NCBI GenBank assembly: GCA_020859875.1
Contig: JAJBVJ010000228.1
Span: forward strand, 1-6,287
Length of the DNA stretch: 6,287 bases
From: Rikenellaceae bacterium
GTDB taxonomy: Bacteria > Bacteroidota > Bacteroidia > Bacteroidales > Rikenellaceae
Reading direction: 5' to 3'
Part shown: in pieces, positions 1 through 5,968 of the stretch
Layout of the letters: each line of letters opens with the position of its first letter
Position numbering within the stretch: the stretch's first letter is position 1
The notes under the pieces: model-generated
Databases searched by the model: none
What the model saw: the letters and a program-made list of their open reading frames with translations, nothing else
What the model was told of the DNA's origin: nothing
Position numbers and translations under genes: made by a program

Positions 1-158
1 CTCGGCCGGGACCGGTCGCTGAGCCGGTCACCGGCGGGGCCATACTGGATCCAGAGTATCCGCCCGACGATGGCCACGGCAATGACAAGGAACAGGAAGT
101 AGAGCCACCTCACCCTGCGGAGAATATCCCTTGCTATCTGCGATCTGCCCTGTGCCAT
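1..158 (-). CDS. ftsI: FtsI/PBP peptidoglycan transpeptidase, N-terminal fragment
   Basis: Only the first 52 codons are present; the gene runs off the left edge of the window. The peptide starts MAQGRSQIARDILRRVRWLY, a basic cytoplasmic stub, followed by one hydrophobic segment at about residues 19-37 (LYFLFLVIAVAIVGRILWI). This is the usual start of a class B penicillin-binding protein, a bitopic inner-membrane enzyme that cross-links septal peptidoglycan. The IGR..IQ-type motif at the end of the membrane segment (VGRILWIQ) is typical of Bacteroidota FtsI. The catalytic domain lies outside the window, so the call rests on the membrane anchor plus position directly behind rsmH and ftsL. The ATG lies 8 bp after the ftsL stop, so the two are almost certainly co-transcribed. 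No clear Shine-Dalgarno is seen, which is common in this phylum. Confidence 0.85.
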   Translation of the reverse strand, partial: MAQGRSQIARDILRRVRWLYFLFLVIAVAIVGRILWIQYGPAGDRLSDRSRP

Positions 159-166
159 ACCGGTCT

Positions 167-745
167 CTATCGTTGTATGGTTTTATTCGGTGCGAGCGAT
201 TCTCCCAGGGGAATCCCGCGCCGTTCGATCTCGCGGATTATGTTGCTCTGCCGCGTTGCCTTCATCTTCTCGGAGGCTATGGTCATGGATTTGGCCCGAA
301 GCTCCCTAACCTCTACGGTGAGCCGTTCGTGGCGGCGGTAGAGCTGCTGCATGCGGAACACGTTGCCGATATAGACGAAAGCCAGAAAAGCTATGAACAG
401 CAGGTAGGGATAGACTCTTCGTACCTCCTGCCTGGAGAGTATATTGCCCGAAAGGAGCAACATCACAATGTTCGACACCCGGGAGGGCTTCTTTGCATCT
501 TCCGCCCCGGTCTGGTCCCCGCCGGTAGGGCCGGCTGTTTTCCCGGCCTCGATCTCTGTCAGTATCTCCGCTTTCAGGGCCGCCCGCTCCTGCTGCTGCC
601 TGCGGGCGCGCCGTCCCCGGGGTCGCTCGGCGGCGAGCAGCGGATCGCCCGTAAGGTCGCGCCCCCCGTAGCGGTCGTAGGTGTCGTCCCCGGCAAATAT
701 TTCGTCGGGTGTGATCTCTTCCGTATCGTATCTCTTTCTTGCCAC
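167..745 (-). CDS. ftsL: FtsL-like cell division protein
   Basis: Predicted 192-residue bitopic protein. Residues 1-110 are polar and charged, with an Arg/Gln-rich stretch at 41-52 and a low-complexity Gly/Ala/Glu region at 66-86. A single membrane segment follows at about 113-130 (PYLLFIAFLAFVYIGNVF), then a heptad-like helix at 131-172 (MQQLYRRHERLTVEVRELR) and a short tail. A membrane anchor followed by a periplasmic coiled coil is the FtsL/DivIC architecture, and the place between rsmH and ftsI is the standard ftsL position. FtsL acts in the divisome with FtsB/Q and activates FtsWI. I chose the GTG at 743-745: an AGAGGA motif lies 7-8 nt upstream and the gap to the rsmH stop is 14 bp. Opening at the upstream ATG (862) would add 39 residues that only re-read the rsmH 3' end. 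The cytoplasmic region is long compared with the roughly 110-120 residue total of many FtsL proteins. Confidence 0.85.
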   Translation of the reverse strand: MARKRYDTEEITPDEIFAGDDTYDRYGGRDLTGDPLLAAERPRGRRARRQQQERAALKAEILTEIEAGKTAGPTGGDQTGAEDAKKPSRVSNIVMLLLSGNILSRQEVRRVYPYLLFIAFLAFVYIGNVFRMQQLYRRHERLTVEVRELRAKSMTIASEKMKATRQSNIIREIERRGIPLGESLAPNKTIQR

Positions 746-759
746 GGCAATTCCTCTTT

Positions 760-1662
760 TTATATCTTTTCCGCCGCCCTCAGTTTCGCACTCCGCGCCC
801 TGGGGTTGGCCGCCGTTTCGGCGGCGTCGGGAATGACGGCCTTTCGGGTAATCGGCTTCCACGGGGAGAGCGCCCGCCCGTAAAAATCCTTCTCGACCTC
901 ACCCCCGAAATTGCCGCTGCGCATAAAATTCTTTACAATCCGGTCTTCCAGCGAATGGTAGGAGATCACCACGAGCCGTCCCCCGGGAACGAGCACTTTA
1001 AGGCTCTGGTCGAGAGCCATTTCGAGGGCCGCGATCTCGCCGTTCACCTCTATGCGAAGGGCCTGGAACAATTTGGAGAGGTATTTCGTGCGGGTCTGTT
1101 TTGGCACCAGGGGCTCGATGGCCCCGAGTAGCTCCCCTATGGTTTCGAGCGGGGCCTCGTCCCTGCGGCGGACAATTGTCGCCGCCAGCCGGTAGGAGCG
1201 CTCCAGCTCGCCGTAGCGGGCGAAAATGGCTGCAAGGTTCTCTTCGGTATAGGTGTTCAGTACTTTCGCCGCGGTGAGCCTTCCCGAGGGGTTCATCCGC
1301 ATGTCCAGCGGAGCGTCGAACCGGAAGGAGAATCCCCTGTGTGGGGTGTCGAAATGGTGTGAGGAGACACCCAGGTCGGCCAATATGCCGTCTACCCGCT
1401 CTACGCCCCGCTCGCGGAGCAGCCCGCGCATGAAGCGGAAATTCCCGGCGATAAAGCCGAGCCGTGGGTCGTCGGGGGCGTTCCGGGCGGCATCCGGATC
1501 CTGATCGAAGGCCCAGAGCCGGCCCCCCTCGCCGAGGCTCTCGAGGATCATTCCCGAGTGGCCGCCGCCGCCGAAGGTAAGGTCGACATAAGTCCCGCCG
1601 GGACGTATGTCGAGCAACTGGACGGACTCCGGGGCCAAAACCGGGATATGATATTCGGACAT
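760..1662 (-). CDS. rsmH: 16S rRNA (cytosine(1402)-N(4))-methyltransferase RsmH
   Basis: Full-length 300-residue protein, the normal size for RsmH/MraW. It N4-methylates C1402 of 16S rRNA in the ribosomal P site using S-adenosylmethionine. Family signatures visible in order: HIPVL at 5-9; the SAM-binding glycine loop YVDLTFGGGGHS at 25-36; the acidic FDQDPDA at 52-58; ADLGVSSHHFD at 95-105; GFSFRFDAPLDMRM at 110-123; the insert with KYLSKLFQALRIEVNGE at 193-209; and the C-terminal ISYHSLEDRIVKNFM at 233-247. The ATG at 1660-1662 places HIPVL at the expected distance from the N-terminus. It is the first gene of the dcw operon seen here, 14 bp before ftsL. A promoter lies about 30 bp upstream. 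mraZ, often the preceding gene, is absent from the upstream region. Confidence 0.97.
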   Translation of the reverse strand: MSEYHIPVLAPESVQLLDIRPGGTYVDLTFGGGGHSGMILESLGEGGRLWAFDQDPDAARNAPDDPRLGFIAGNFRFMRGLLRERGVERVDGILADLGVSSHHFDTPHRGFSFRFDAPLDMRMNPSGRLTAAKVLNTYTEENLAAIFARYGELERSYRLAATIVRRRDEAPLETIGELLGAIEPLVPKQTRTKYLSKLFQALRIEVNGEIAALEMALDQSLKVLVPGGRLVVISYHSLEDRIVKNFMRSGNFGGEVEKDFYGRALSPWKPITRKAVIPDAAETAANPRARSAKLRAAEKI

Positions 1663-1690
1663 AGACTTTGCAGGGGTAAAAATCTGCCCG

Positions 1691-1721
1691 TAAAGTTACT
1701 ACAAACCCCAACCTTTTCAAA
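1691..1721 (-). promoter_or_regulatory. Predicted Bacteroidota-type promoter of the rsmH-ftsL-ftsI operon
   Basis: Reading the minus strand, a -33 TTTG (1718-1721) is followed by exactly 19 nt and then TAACTTTA (1691-1698). This matches the Bacteroidota primary sigma consensus TTTG-N19-TAnnTTTG at 11 of 12 informative positions if the final base mismatch is counted. Transcription would begin near 1685, giving a leader of roughly 20-25 nt before the rsmH ATG. Prediction is from sequence only. Confidence 0.65.
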
Positions 1722-1737
1722 GCCCGCAGGCGGGGAG

Positions 1738-1746
1738 TTATCCACA
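1738..1746 (+). promoter_or_regulatory. Single perfect DnaA-box 9-mer
   Basis: The sequence TTATCCACA is the strong DnaA-box consensus (TTATNCACA). It lies 16 bp behind the -33 element of the dcw promoter and is followed by an A-tract (1746-1752). Only one perfect box is seen, with no cluster and no AT-rich unwinding element, so this is not an origin. It may be a DnaA-responsive regulatory site or a chance match; binding is not demonstrated. Confidence 0.35.
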
Positions 1747-1816
1747 AAAAAACGCTCCCTTGCCGATCATTTTCCCACGGGCCGCCGGGTGCAGCTTCCC
1801 GCCCCGCCCCGTGGCG

Positions 1817-1863
1817 ATAAAACGATCAGCGGAGATACCCCGTATCTCCGCTGATCGTTTTAT
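1817..1863 (-). terminator. Strong perfect hairpin terminator of the MFS transporter gene
   Basis: Two perfectly complementary 21-nt arms (1817-1837 and 1843-1863) flank a 5-nt CCCCG centre; a further C-G pair shortens the loop to three. The arms carry a GC-rich core (GATCAGCGGAGATA) with an A-tract on one side and a T-tract on the other, so it can act as an intrinsic terminator on both strands. It begins 21 bp after the end of the minus-strand transporter gene and insulates that gene from the dcw operon promoter further left. Confidence 0.85.
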
Positions 1864-1884
1864 GCCGGTCGGCCCCGTAATTTA

Positions 1885-3066
1885 TTAGGATTTGGGGGCC
1901 ACTTTTACCCCGAAGGCACAGTAGGTCAGGTATAATACGCAGAGAAGTATGACGAACACCCCGCCGATGATACCCACCTTGTCGGTGGCAAAGCCGAGCA
2001 CGGGAGTCACCACCGCGCCGCCGGCCACGGCCGTAATCATAAGGCCCGATATTTCGTTGGCCTTTTCCGGACGGTGCTGGATGGCCATGGAGAAGATGAT
2101 CGAGAAGATACACGAAGCGAAGAAGCCCACGGCCCCGATGCAGGCCAAATCGACGGCCGACCGCTCCACGAAGGCCAGTATGAGCAGCGAAACCACGCAC
2201 GCCAGTATGTTGAACCTAAAGTACTTCATCTCGGCGATCTTGGTCATCAGGAATGCTCCTATAAAGGCCCCGACGGTGCGGCAGATGAAGTAGACCTGCT
2301 GCGGCGCGAGGCCGCCCTGGTCGGGCTCCCACCCGAAGCGGGAACTCATCAGTTTCGAGCTTATGAAATTAATGGCAACATCCACGCCCACCACGAAGAA
2401 GATACCCAGGAAAAGCAAAAGTATCTTATTGTCTTTCAGCAGGGAGAGCGTCTGGCCGAAGGATGAACCCTTTTCGGTCTCCTTCTCCTCTTTGGCAATC
2501 GGGGTGAAAAAGAGCCACAGGCCCGACAGGAGGGTGATGGCTCCCATGATCGGGAAGCTGTAATACCAGAATTCGGTGTCGCCTTTTCCGAAATAATTTA
2601 CGGCGAAAAGAACAATGTAGGGGCCTGCGAACGAAGAGAGCGCCTTTACCACCTGGCCTGCCGTAAGCGAGCTGGTGAGCAGTTTCTTGTCGGTCACCAC
2701 GTTGGTCAACAGTGGGTTGAGCGAGACCTGGAGGATGGTGTTGCCGATACCCAGAAGGGCGTAGGCCGCAAGGCACGTAACGGCGTTGTAGTTCACCAGC
2801 GGTATCACCATGCCGAGGATCGTGACCGCCATGCTAATTAGCACGGTATTCTTGCGTCCCCACTTGTTCATCCGGATCCCAACCGGGATACTCAAAAAGA
2901 AGAACCAGATAAATACCATGGAGGGTACGAACCCGGTCATCGTATTCGACCAGCCGAACGCTTTTTGGGCGTAGTCGGACGAGATGCCGACAATGTCGCA
3001 GAAGCCCATCACGAAGAACCCGAATAGTACGGGTAACAGGCCCAGCATCAAATTGTTCTTTTTCAT
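1885..3066 (-). CDS. MFS sugar:H+ symporter, FucP-like family
   Basis: Integral inner-membrane transporter of 393 residues with about 12 hydrophobic segments and a charged central loop at about 191-213 (AKEEKETEKG), the usual 6+6 MFS layout. The N-terminus LPVLFGFFVMGFCDIVGI (11-28) resembles TM1 of the fucose-galactose-hexose symporters. RMNKWGRKN (65-73) is the loop 2-3 motif A. The TM4 motif LQVSLNPLLTNV (112-123) corresponds to the conserved Q..xNP of FucP relatives. FSIIFSMAIQ (321-330) and VAGGAVVTPVLGFATD (347-362) match the TM10-11 region of that family. It is divergent from the ROK kinase-like gene, which suggests the pair imports and phosphorylates one sugar. The substrate (a hexose, fucose, mannose or amino sugar) cannot be decided from sequence alone. 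The ATG is preceded by an AT-rich segment without a clear Shine-Dalgarno. Confidence 0.88.
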   Translation of the reverse strand: MKKNNLMLGLLPVLFGFFVMGFCDIVGISSDYAQKAFGWSNTMTGFVPSMVFIWFFFLSIPVGIRMNKWGRKNTVLISMAVTILGMVIPLVNYNAVTCLAAYALLGIGNTILQVSLNPLLTNVVTDKKLLTSSLTAGQVVKALSSFAGPYIVLFAVNYFGKGDTEFWYYSFPIMGAITLLSGLWLFFTPIAKEEKETEKGSSFGQTLSLLKDNKILLLFLGIFFVVGVDVAINFISSKLMSSRFGWEPDQGGLAPQQVYFICRTVGAFIGAFLMTKIAEMKYFRFNILACVVSLLILAFVERSAVDLACIGAVGFFASCIFSIIFSMAIQHRPEKANEISGLMITAVAGGAVVTPVLGFATDKVGIIGGVFVILLCVLYLTYCAFGVKVAPKS

Positions 3067-3117
3067 ATTTAAGTTTAGTTAAGGTGTTGTCCTTCGGTGG
3101 TGCGGTGCGGATTTTTC

Positions 3118-3137
3118 GCCGGGGGCGACAACCCGGC
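3118..3137 (-). other. Small hairpin in the transporter mRNA leader
   Basis: GCCGGG (3118-3123) and CCCGGC (3132-3137) are perfectly complementary around an 8-nt loop. It lies between the predicted minus-strand -7 element and the transporter ATG, so it would be in the 5' leader of that mRNA. It may affect mRNA stability or translation, or be incidental in GC-rich DNA. Confidence 0.4.
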
Positions 3138-3141
3138 ACGG

Positions 3142-3155
3142 TTGTAAACGTACAA
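3142..3155. promoter_or_regulatory. Operator-like palindrome in the divergent intergenic region
   Basis: TTGTAAACGTACAA consists of 5-bp inverted arms TTGTA/TACAA around AACG. It covers most of the -33 element of the predicted ROK-gene promoter and reaches into the -7 element of the transporter promoter, so a bound protein could control both genes. The half-site TGTAAACG resembles LacI-family operators (ideal form TGTAAACGTTTACA), but the match is partial. No regulator gene is in the window. Confidence 0.4.
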
Positions 3156-3160
3156 ATATA
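3153..3160 (-). promoter_or_regulatory. Predicted -7 element of the MFS transporter promoter
   Basis: On the minus strand this reads TATATTTG, a perfect TAnnTTTG box, about 87 bp upstream of the transporter ATG. The position 19 nt further upstream reads ACTC rather than TTTG, so the -33 element is missing or an activator is needed. The box lies inside the spacer of the plus-strand promoter, so the two promoters overlap physically. Confidence 0.45.
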
Positions 3161-3191
3161 TTATAATTTTGTGATTTTAGAGTACATTTGC

Positions 3192-3212
3192 CCGCGAGGG
3201 GGAACCCTGCGG
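3192..3212 (+). other. GNRA-capped hairpin in the ROK gene leader
   Basis: CCGC (3192-3195) pairs with GCGG (3209-3212), followed by a G-U pair, a bulged A and GGG/CCC, capped by a GGAA tetraloop (3201-3204). It lies 36 bp upstream of the ROK gene ATG, downstream of the predicted promoter. A GNRA loop on a GC-rich stem should be stable, but no known riboswitch is recognised. Confidence 0.4.
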
Positions 3213-3248
3213 TTTGTTCGCCTGAAATTAACCTAAACGCTATATATT

Positions 3249-4358
3249 ATGTACAGCAACGACAACAGAATAGTGGTAACTCTCGATGCGGGGGGGACTA
3301 ATTTCGTATTCGGTGCCATGAGGGGCAACCAGTTCATCGTCAAACCGATCGACAGGCCTTCCAACGCCCACGACCTCGACCTCTGCCTCACGACGCTCGT
3401 CGAGGGTTTCACCGAGATAATGACAAAATTCAACGAGAAGCCGGCGGCTATAAGCTTTGCCTTTCCCGGGCCGGCGGACTACCCCAACGGAATCATCGGG
3501 GGCTACCTGCCCAACTTCCCCTCGTTCCGCGACGGGGTGGCTCTGGGCCCCTTCCTCGAAGATAAATTCGGCATCCCCGTTTTCATCAACAACGACGCCG
3601 ACCTCTATGTCTACGGCGAAGCCATCGCCGGGGTACTCCCTGAGATAAACGCCAGGCTGCGCCAGGCGGGAAGCCCCAAGCAATACCGTAACCTGCTCGG
3701 TTACACATGGGGAACCGGTTTCGGCTTCGGACTGGTGGCCGACGGCAAACTCCACATCGGCGACAACTCCTGCGTGGAGACCTTCTGCCTCAGGCATAAG
3801 AAATATCCCGACATAATCGTGGAGGACGGGGTGGCCGCCCGTGCCCTGCGCCGCGTCTACGGCGAACTTTCGGGCGACACCGAACACCACCTGGAGCCCT
3901 TCGACATATTCCGAATCGCCGAGGGGCAGATCCCCGGCAACCGCGAAGCGGCCGTCAGGGCCTTCGAGGAGTTCGGCGAGATATCGGGCGACGCTATGGC
4001 CACGGCCGTAACCCTGCTGGACGGTATCATCGTGATCGGAGGCGGCATCGCCGGGGCCCGCAAATATATCATGCCCGCCCTGCTGAGGGAGATGAGGGGC
4101 AAGATGCACACCCTTACGGGCGATACGCTCGACCGCGTTCAGATGAATGTCTACGATCTGGACGACCAGGAGCAGTTCGCCCGGTTCGCCTGCGGCCAGC
4201 ACCGCGAGCTGAAGGTCTATGGCAGCGAGCGGACAGTAAATTACGATCCCGAAAAACGCATCGGCATCGTGACCTCTAAAATCGGGGCCAGCAATGCCAT
4301 CTCCATTGGGGCTTACTCCTACGCCCTGGCCACGATCGACCGCCGCAACCGCGGGTAG
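3249..4358 (+). CDS. ROK family sugar kinase-like protein, lacking the zinc motif
   Basis: Cytoplasmic protein of 369 residues from the actin-like ATPase (ROK) superfamily, which ATP-phosphorylates hexoses or N-acetylhexosamines. Visible motifs: phosphate-1 loop LDAGGTN at 12-18; FPGPAD at 72-77; INNDAD at 113-118 holding the expected catalytic Asp; phosphate-2 loop GTGFGFG at 155-161; and the adenosine-site glycines GGGIAGA at 264-270. The usual ExGH followed by the CxCGxxGCxE zinc cluster is not present. In that region (171-191) the sequence is GDNSCVETFCLRHKKYPDII, with scattered Cys and His only. Length is above the roughly 300 residues of simple ROK glucokinases, with an insert at about 285-340. 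No N-terminal helix-turn-helix is present, so it is not a NagC/XylR-type repressor. It is transcribed away from a sugar symporter. The ATP and acceptor loops look intact, so activity is likely; the substrate is unknown. Confidence 0.88.
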   Translation: MYSNDNRIVVTLDAGGTNFVFGAMRGNQFIVKPIDRPSNAHDLDLCLTTLVEGFTEIMTKFNEKPAAISFAFPGPADYPNGIIGGYLPNFPSFRDGVALGPFLEDKFGIPVFINNDADLYVYGEAIAGVLPEINARLRQAGSPKQYRNLLGYTWGTGFGFGLVADGKLHIGDNSCVETFCLRHKKYPDIIVEDGVAARALRRVYGELSGDTEHHLEPFDIFRIAEGQIPGNREAAVRAFEEFGEISGDAMATAVTLLDGIIVIGGGIAGARKYIMPALLREMRGKMHTLTGDTLDRVQMNVYDLDDQEQFARFACGQHRELKVYGSERTVNYDPEKRIGIVTSKIGASNAISIGAYSYALATIDRRNRG

Positions 4359-4381
4359 CCGGGAAATTGAGGCAGCCATAA

Positions 4382-4419
4382 CCGTAGGGGGCGCGAACTT
4401 TAGTTCGCGCCCCCTACGG
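4382..4419. terminator. Perfect 18-bp-arm hairpin between convergent genes
   Basis: Arms 4382-4399 and 4402-4419 are exact reverse complements, starting CCGTAGGGGG and ending CCCCCTACGG, with TTTA at the apex. It sits 23 bp after the ROK gene stop and 5 bp before the 3' end of the opposing HNH gene, so it can serve both transcripts. There is no clear T-tract after either arm, so it may work as a Rho-blocking or RNA-stabilising hairpin, or be a dispersed palindromic repeat, rather than a textbook intrinsic terminator. Confidence 0.7.
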
Positions 4420-4424
4420 CCGTA

Positions 4425-5806
4425 TTACCCGTCGAGGTGGAGGATGGCGACGAGCGCAGCGTCGTGGGGAGAGAGGTAGGTTTGGGGGTGGCTCTCACCC
4501 AGGTTTTTCGTCCCGGTAAACCCGGAATGGGGATAGGCACACCCCGGTGAGGTGTCGTCCACGGTGGAGGCGATCCGGTGGTCGCCCGAGACGAAGCATG
4601 CGATGACCTCCGGCACGATGGGCTCGTGGGAGTTCAGGTCGAGCCACTGGGTATGCAGTGATGGGATAAGCCCCGTCACCCTTTTCAAAAATGCGCCGCC
4701 GCCAGCCATATCCCCGTCGAGCGAACAGAAGGGAACGACGAAGGTATAGGCACAGGAAAGGATATGGATGCGGGCGAACATATAGGGGTCGCCGCCGTGG
4801 TTACGCCGGCGGCGGTAGAAATAAACGACCGGCTGCATGACCGCCTCTTCGAGGTGCTCCATGCAGACGGGGGCAGAGGATCGGGGAAATTCTCCCCGTT
4901 GATCCACCGGACGGTCTTGCGGAAATATCGCAGCATCCGCCCGTCGAGGGTGCCGATGGTGAACTTGCACAGCGACCGGTATATATTCTGCGGCACCCAC
5001 GCCCGGGCGTTGCTCTCGGTGCGCATCTCTATGTCGGTGATCGCGCCGTTGAGGGTCTCCGAGACTATATTGTCGTGAATTTTCAGGATGATCCTGTTCC
5101 CGCTCGAGAATTTTTCCTCACGGGAGATAGAATAATATTTGTCGCGTACCTTGCGGCCCCCGTTCTTGCCGGCTATATTCAGAAGGGGAAAGAATGGCGA
5201 GAGTCGGTTTATGAACTCGGGCTCTATCGTGCGGGCGAACGTCGCGTTGCATTTGTCACACTCGTCGTTGGTATAGAGCGTTTTATTGCCCAGGGCCTCC
5301 GATATGGTGTGGGCCTTGCTCAGGAAGGTGGTCTCGGGTATGCTTTTGCCACAGTAGCGGCATGTACGGCGGTTGCGCAGGGCGGGCCCCGCCTTGCGCA
5401 CCACCTTGCCCACGGCGGCGAAACGGTAATTGGCCAGCGCCAGGAGCCTATCCCGGTCGGCGGGAGGGGCCTCGCGGCCGCTGCGTCGGTGCAGTTCGCC
5501 CGCCACTTCGAGCATCCGGGCCGACCCTGCCGCATCGCCCGGACATACGGCCAGCCATGTGCCGGGGGAAATGGAGTCCAGAAACGCCATCAGTTGCCGC
5601 AGGCCTTCGTTGGCCTCGTCGGCAGACAAGAGTCGAAGGACGGTGATCCGGAGTTTGGAGCGGTTGACCCGGTAATGCACCTTGCCGTCGAAGGCAAATG
5701 CCTTACACTCGCGGGCCAGCTTCTGGGAGGTATCTTTGGTAAAGAGAATACAGGAATACACCCTGCCGTCGGTTACCGTGACGACAAACCTGCTGCTTCC
5801 GTTCAT
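4425..5806 (-). pseudogene. HNH endonuclease-like gene, frameshifted at a C-run
   Basis: The frame opening at the ATG at 5806 contains an HNH nuclease core of the HNH_5 type: CRYCG at 149-153, SKAHTISEALGNK at 163-175 with the catalytic-type His, and ECDKCN at 182-187 with the second Cys pair and Asn. The N-terminal 130 residues show no family I recognise. At about residue 313 (4869-4873, five C on the coding strand) the frame must move by -1. Without that, the protein ends at 4685 after about 60 low-quality Ser/Pro/Thr-rich residues. In the shifted frame the reading continues for about 147 residues (VCMEHLEEAVMQPVVYFYRR onward) to the TAA at 4425-4427. Adding one C gives an unbroken 460-residue protein, so a recent single-base deletion or a sequencing error is likely. 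An upstream ATG at 5860 is possible, but it lies close to a weak TAnnTTG box, so 5806 is preferred. HNH proteins cut DNA and often serve in restriction or mobile elements; the target here is unknown. Confidence 0.75.
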
Positions 5807-5968
5807 AATACTGTAACACTTGAGGGTAGGAACTCTGTTGGGTGGTAGTAGTGGGTGCAAGATAGTAAAAAACGGGAAGAAATATCTGGTTCACAATCGA
5901 AAGTTTCCGAGAGTTTCCGGACTACCCGAACTCATGAAAAACGGCGTTTTCCTGTAACAAATGTTACA
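5807..5968. other. Intergenic region upstream of the HNH gene
   Basis: No gene is seen. It contains a tandem repeat of AGTTTCCG (5902-5909 and 5912-5919), a short AAAAC/GTTTT hairpin around GGC (5938-5950 region), and a palindrome at 5953-5968. On the minus strand, TATCTTGC near 5857-5865 is a weak -7-like box with no matching -33, so the HNH promoter is uncertain. Confidence 0.5.
5953..5968. promoter_or_regulatory. CRP/FNR-like operator palindrome
   Basis: TGTAACAAATGTTACA has perfect 7-bp arms (TGTAACA/TGTTACA) separated by AA. It fits the pattern GTAACnnnnGTTAC, which I recall as the site proposed for HcpR-type CRP/FNR regulators of nitrosative stress in several anaerobes; this recall is not certain. 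The nearest gene is the HNH-like gene about 147 bp away on the minus strand; on the plus strand no gene is visible before the window ends. Confidence 0.4.

Larger units (their letters stand above)
3141..3171 (+). promoter_or_regulatory. Predicted promoter of the ROK kinase-like gene
   Basis: GTTG (3141-3144, one mismatch to TTTG), then exactly 19 nt, then TAATTTTG (3164-3171), a perfect TAnnTTTG -7 box. A second perfect -7 box, TACATTTG, occurs at 3183-3190 but has no -33 partner at the right spacing. Transcription from the first box would give a leader of roughly 70 nt. Confidence 0.6.

Noticed and set aside
746..862. Upstream ATG start for ftsL at 862
   Set aside because: It would overlap the rsmH 3' end by about 100 bp and add only a second-frame reading of rsmH. 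The GTG at 745 has a ribosome-binding motif and normal spacing.
131..883. 250-codon plus-strand open frame across ftsL and the rsmH end
   Set aside because: It is antisense to ftsL, whose membrane segment, coiled coil and operon position are convincing. The frame has low-complexity content and no recognisable domain.
1738..1746. Replication origin
   Set aside because: Only a single perfect DnaA box is visible, with no cluster, no AT-rich unwinding region and no dnaA/dnaN neighbours.
3240..4379. 379-codon minus-strand open frame covering the whole ROK gene
   Set aside because: The plus strand carries all ROK motifs in order. Long antisense frames are common in GC-rich genes, and this one shows no family signature.
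4860..4880. Programmed -1 ribosomal frameshift in the HNH gene
   Set aside because: The C-run in frame reads G CCC CCG, which does not fit X XXY YYZ, and no stable downstream hairpin or pseudoknot is evident. A lost base is simpler.
5075..5848. 257-codon plus-strand open frame opposite the HNH-like gene
   Set aside because: The minus strand holds the CxxC...H...CxxC HNH core. The plus-strand translation has no recognisable motif.
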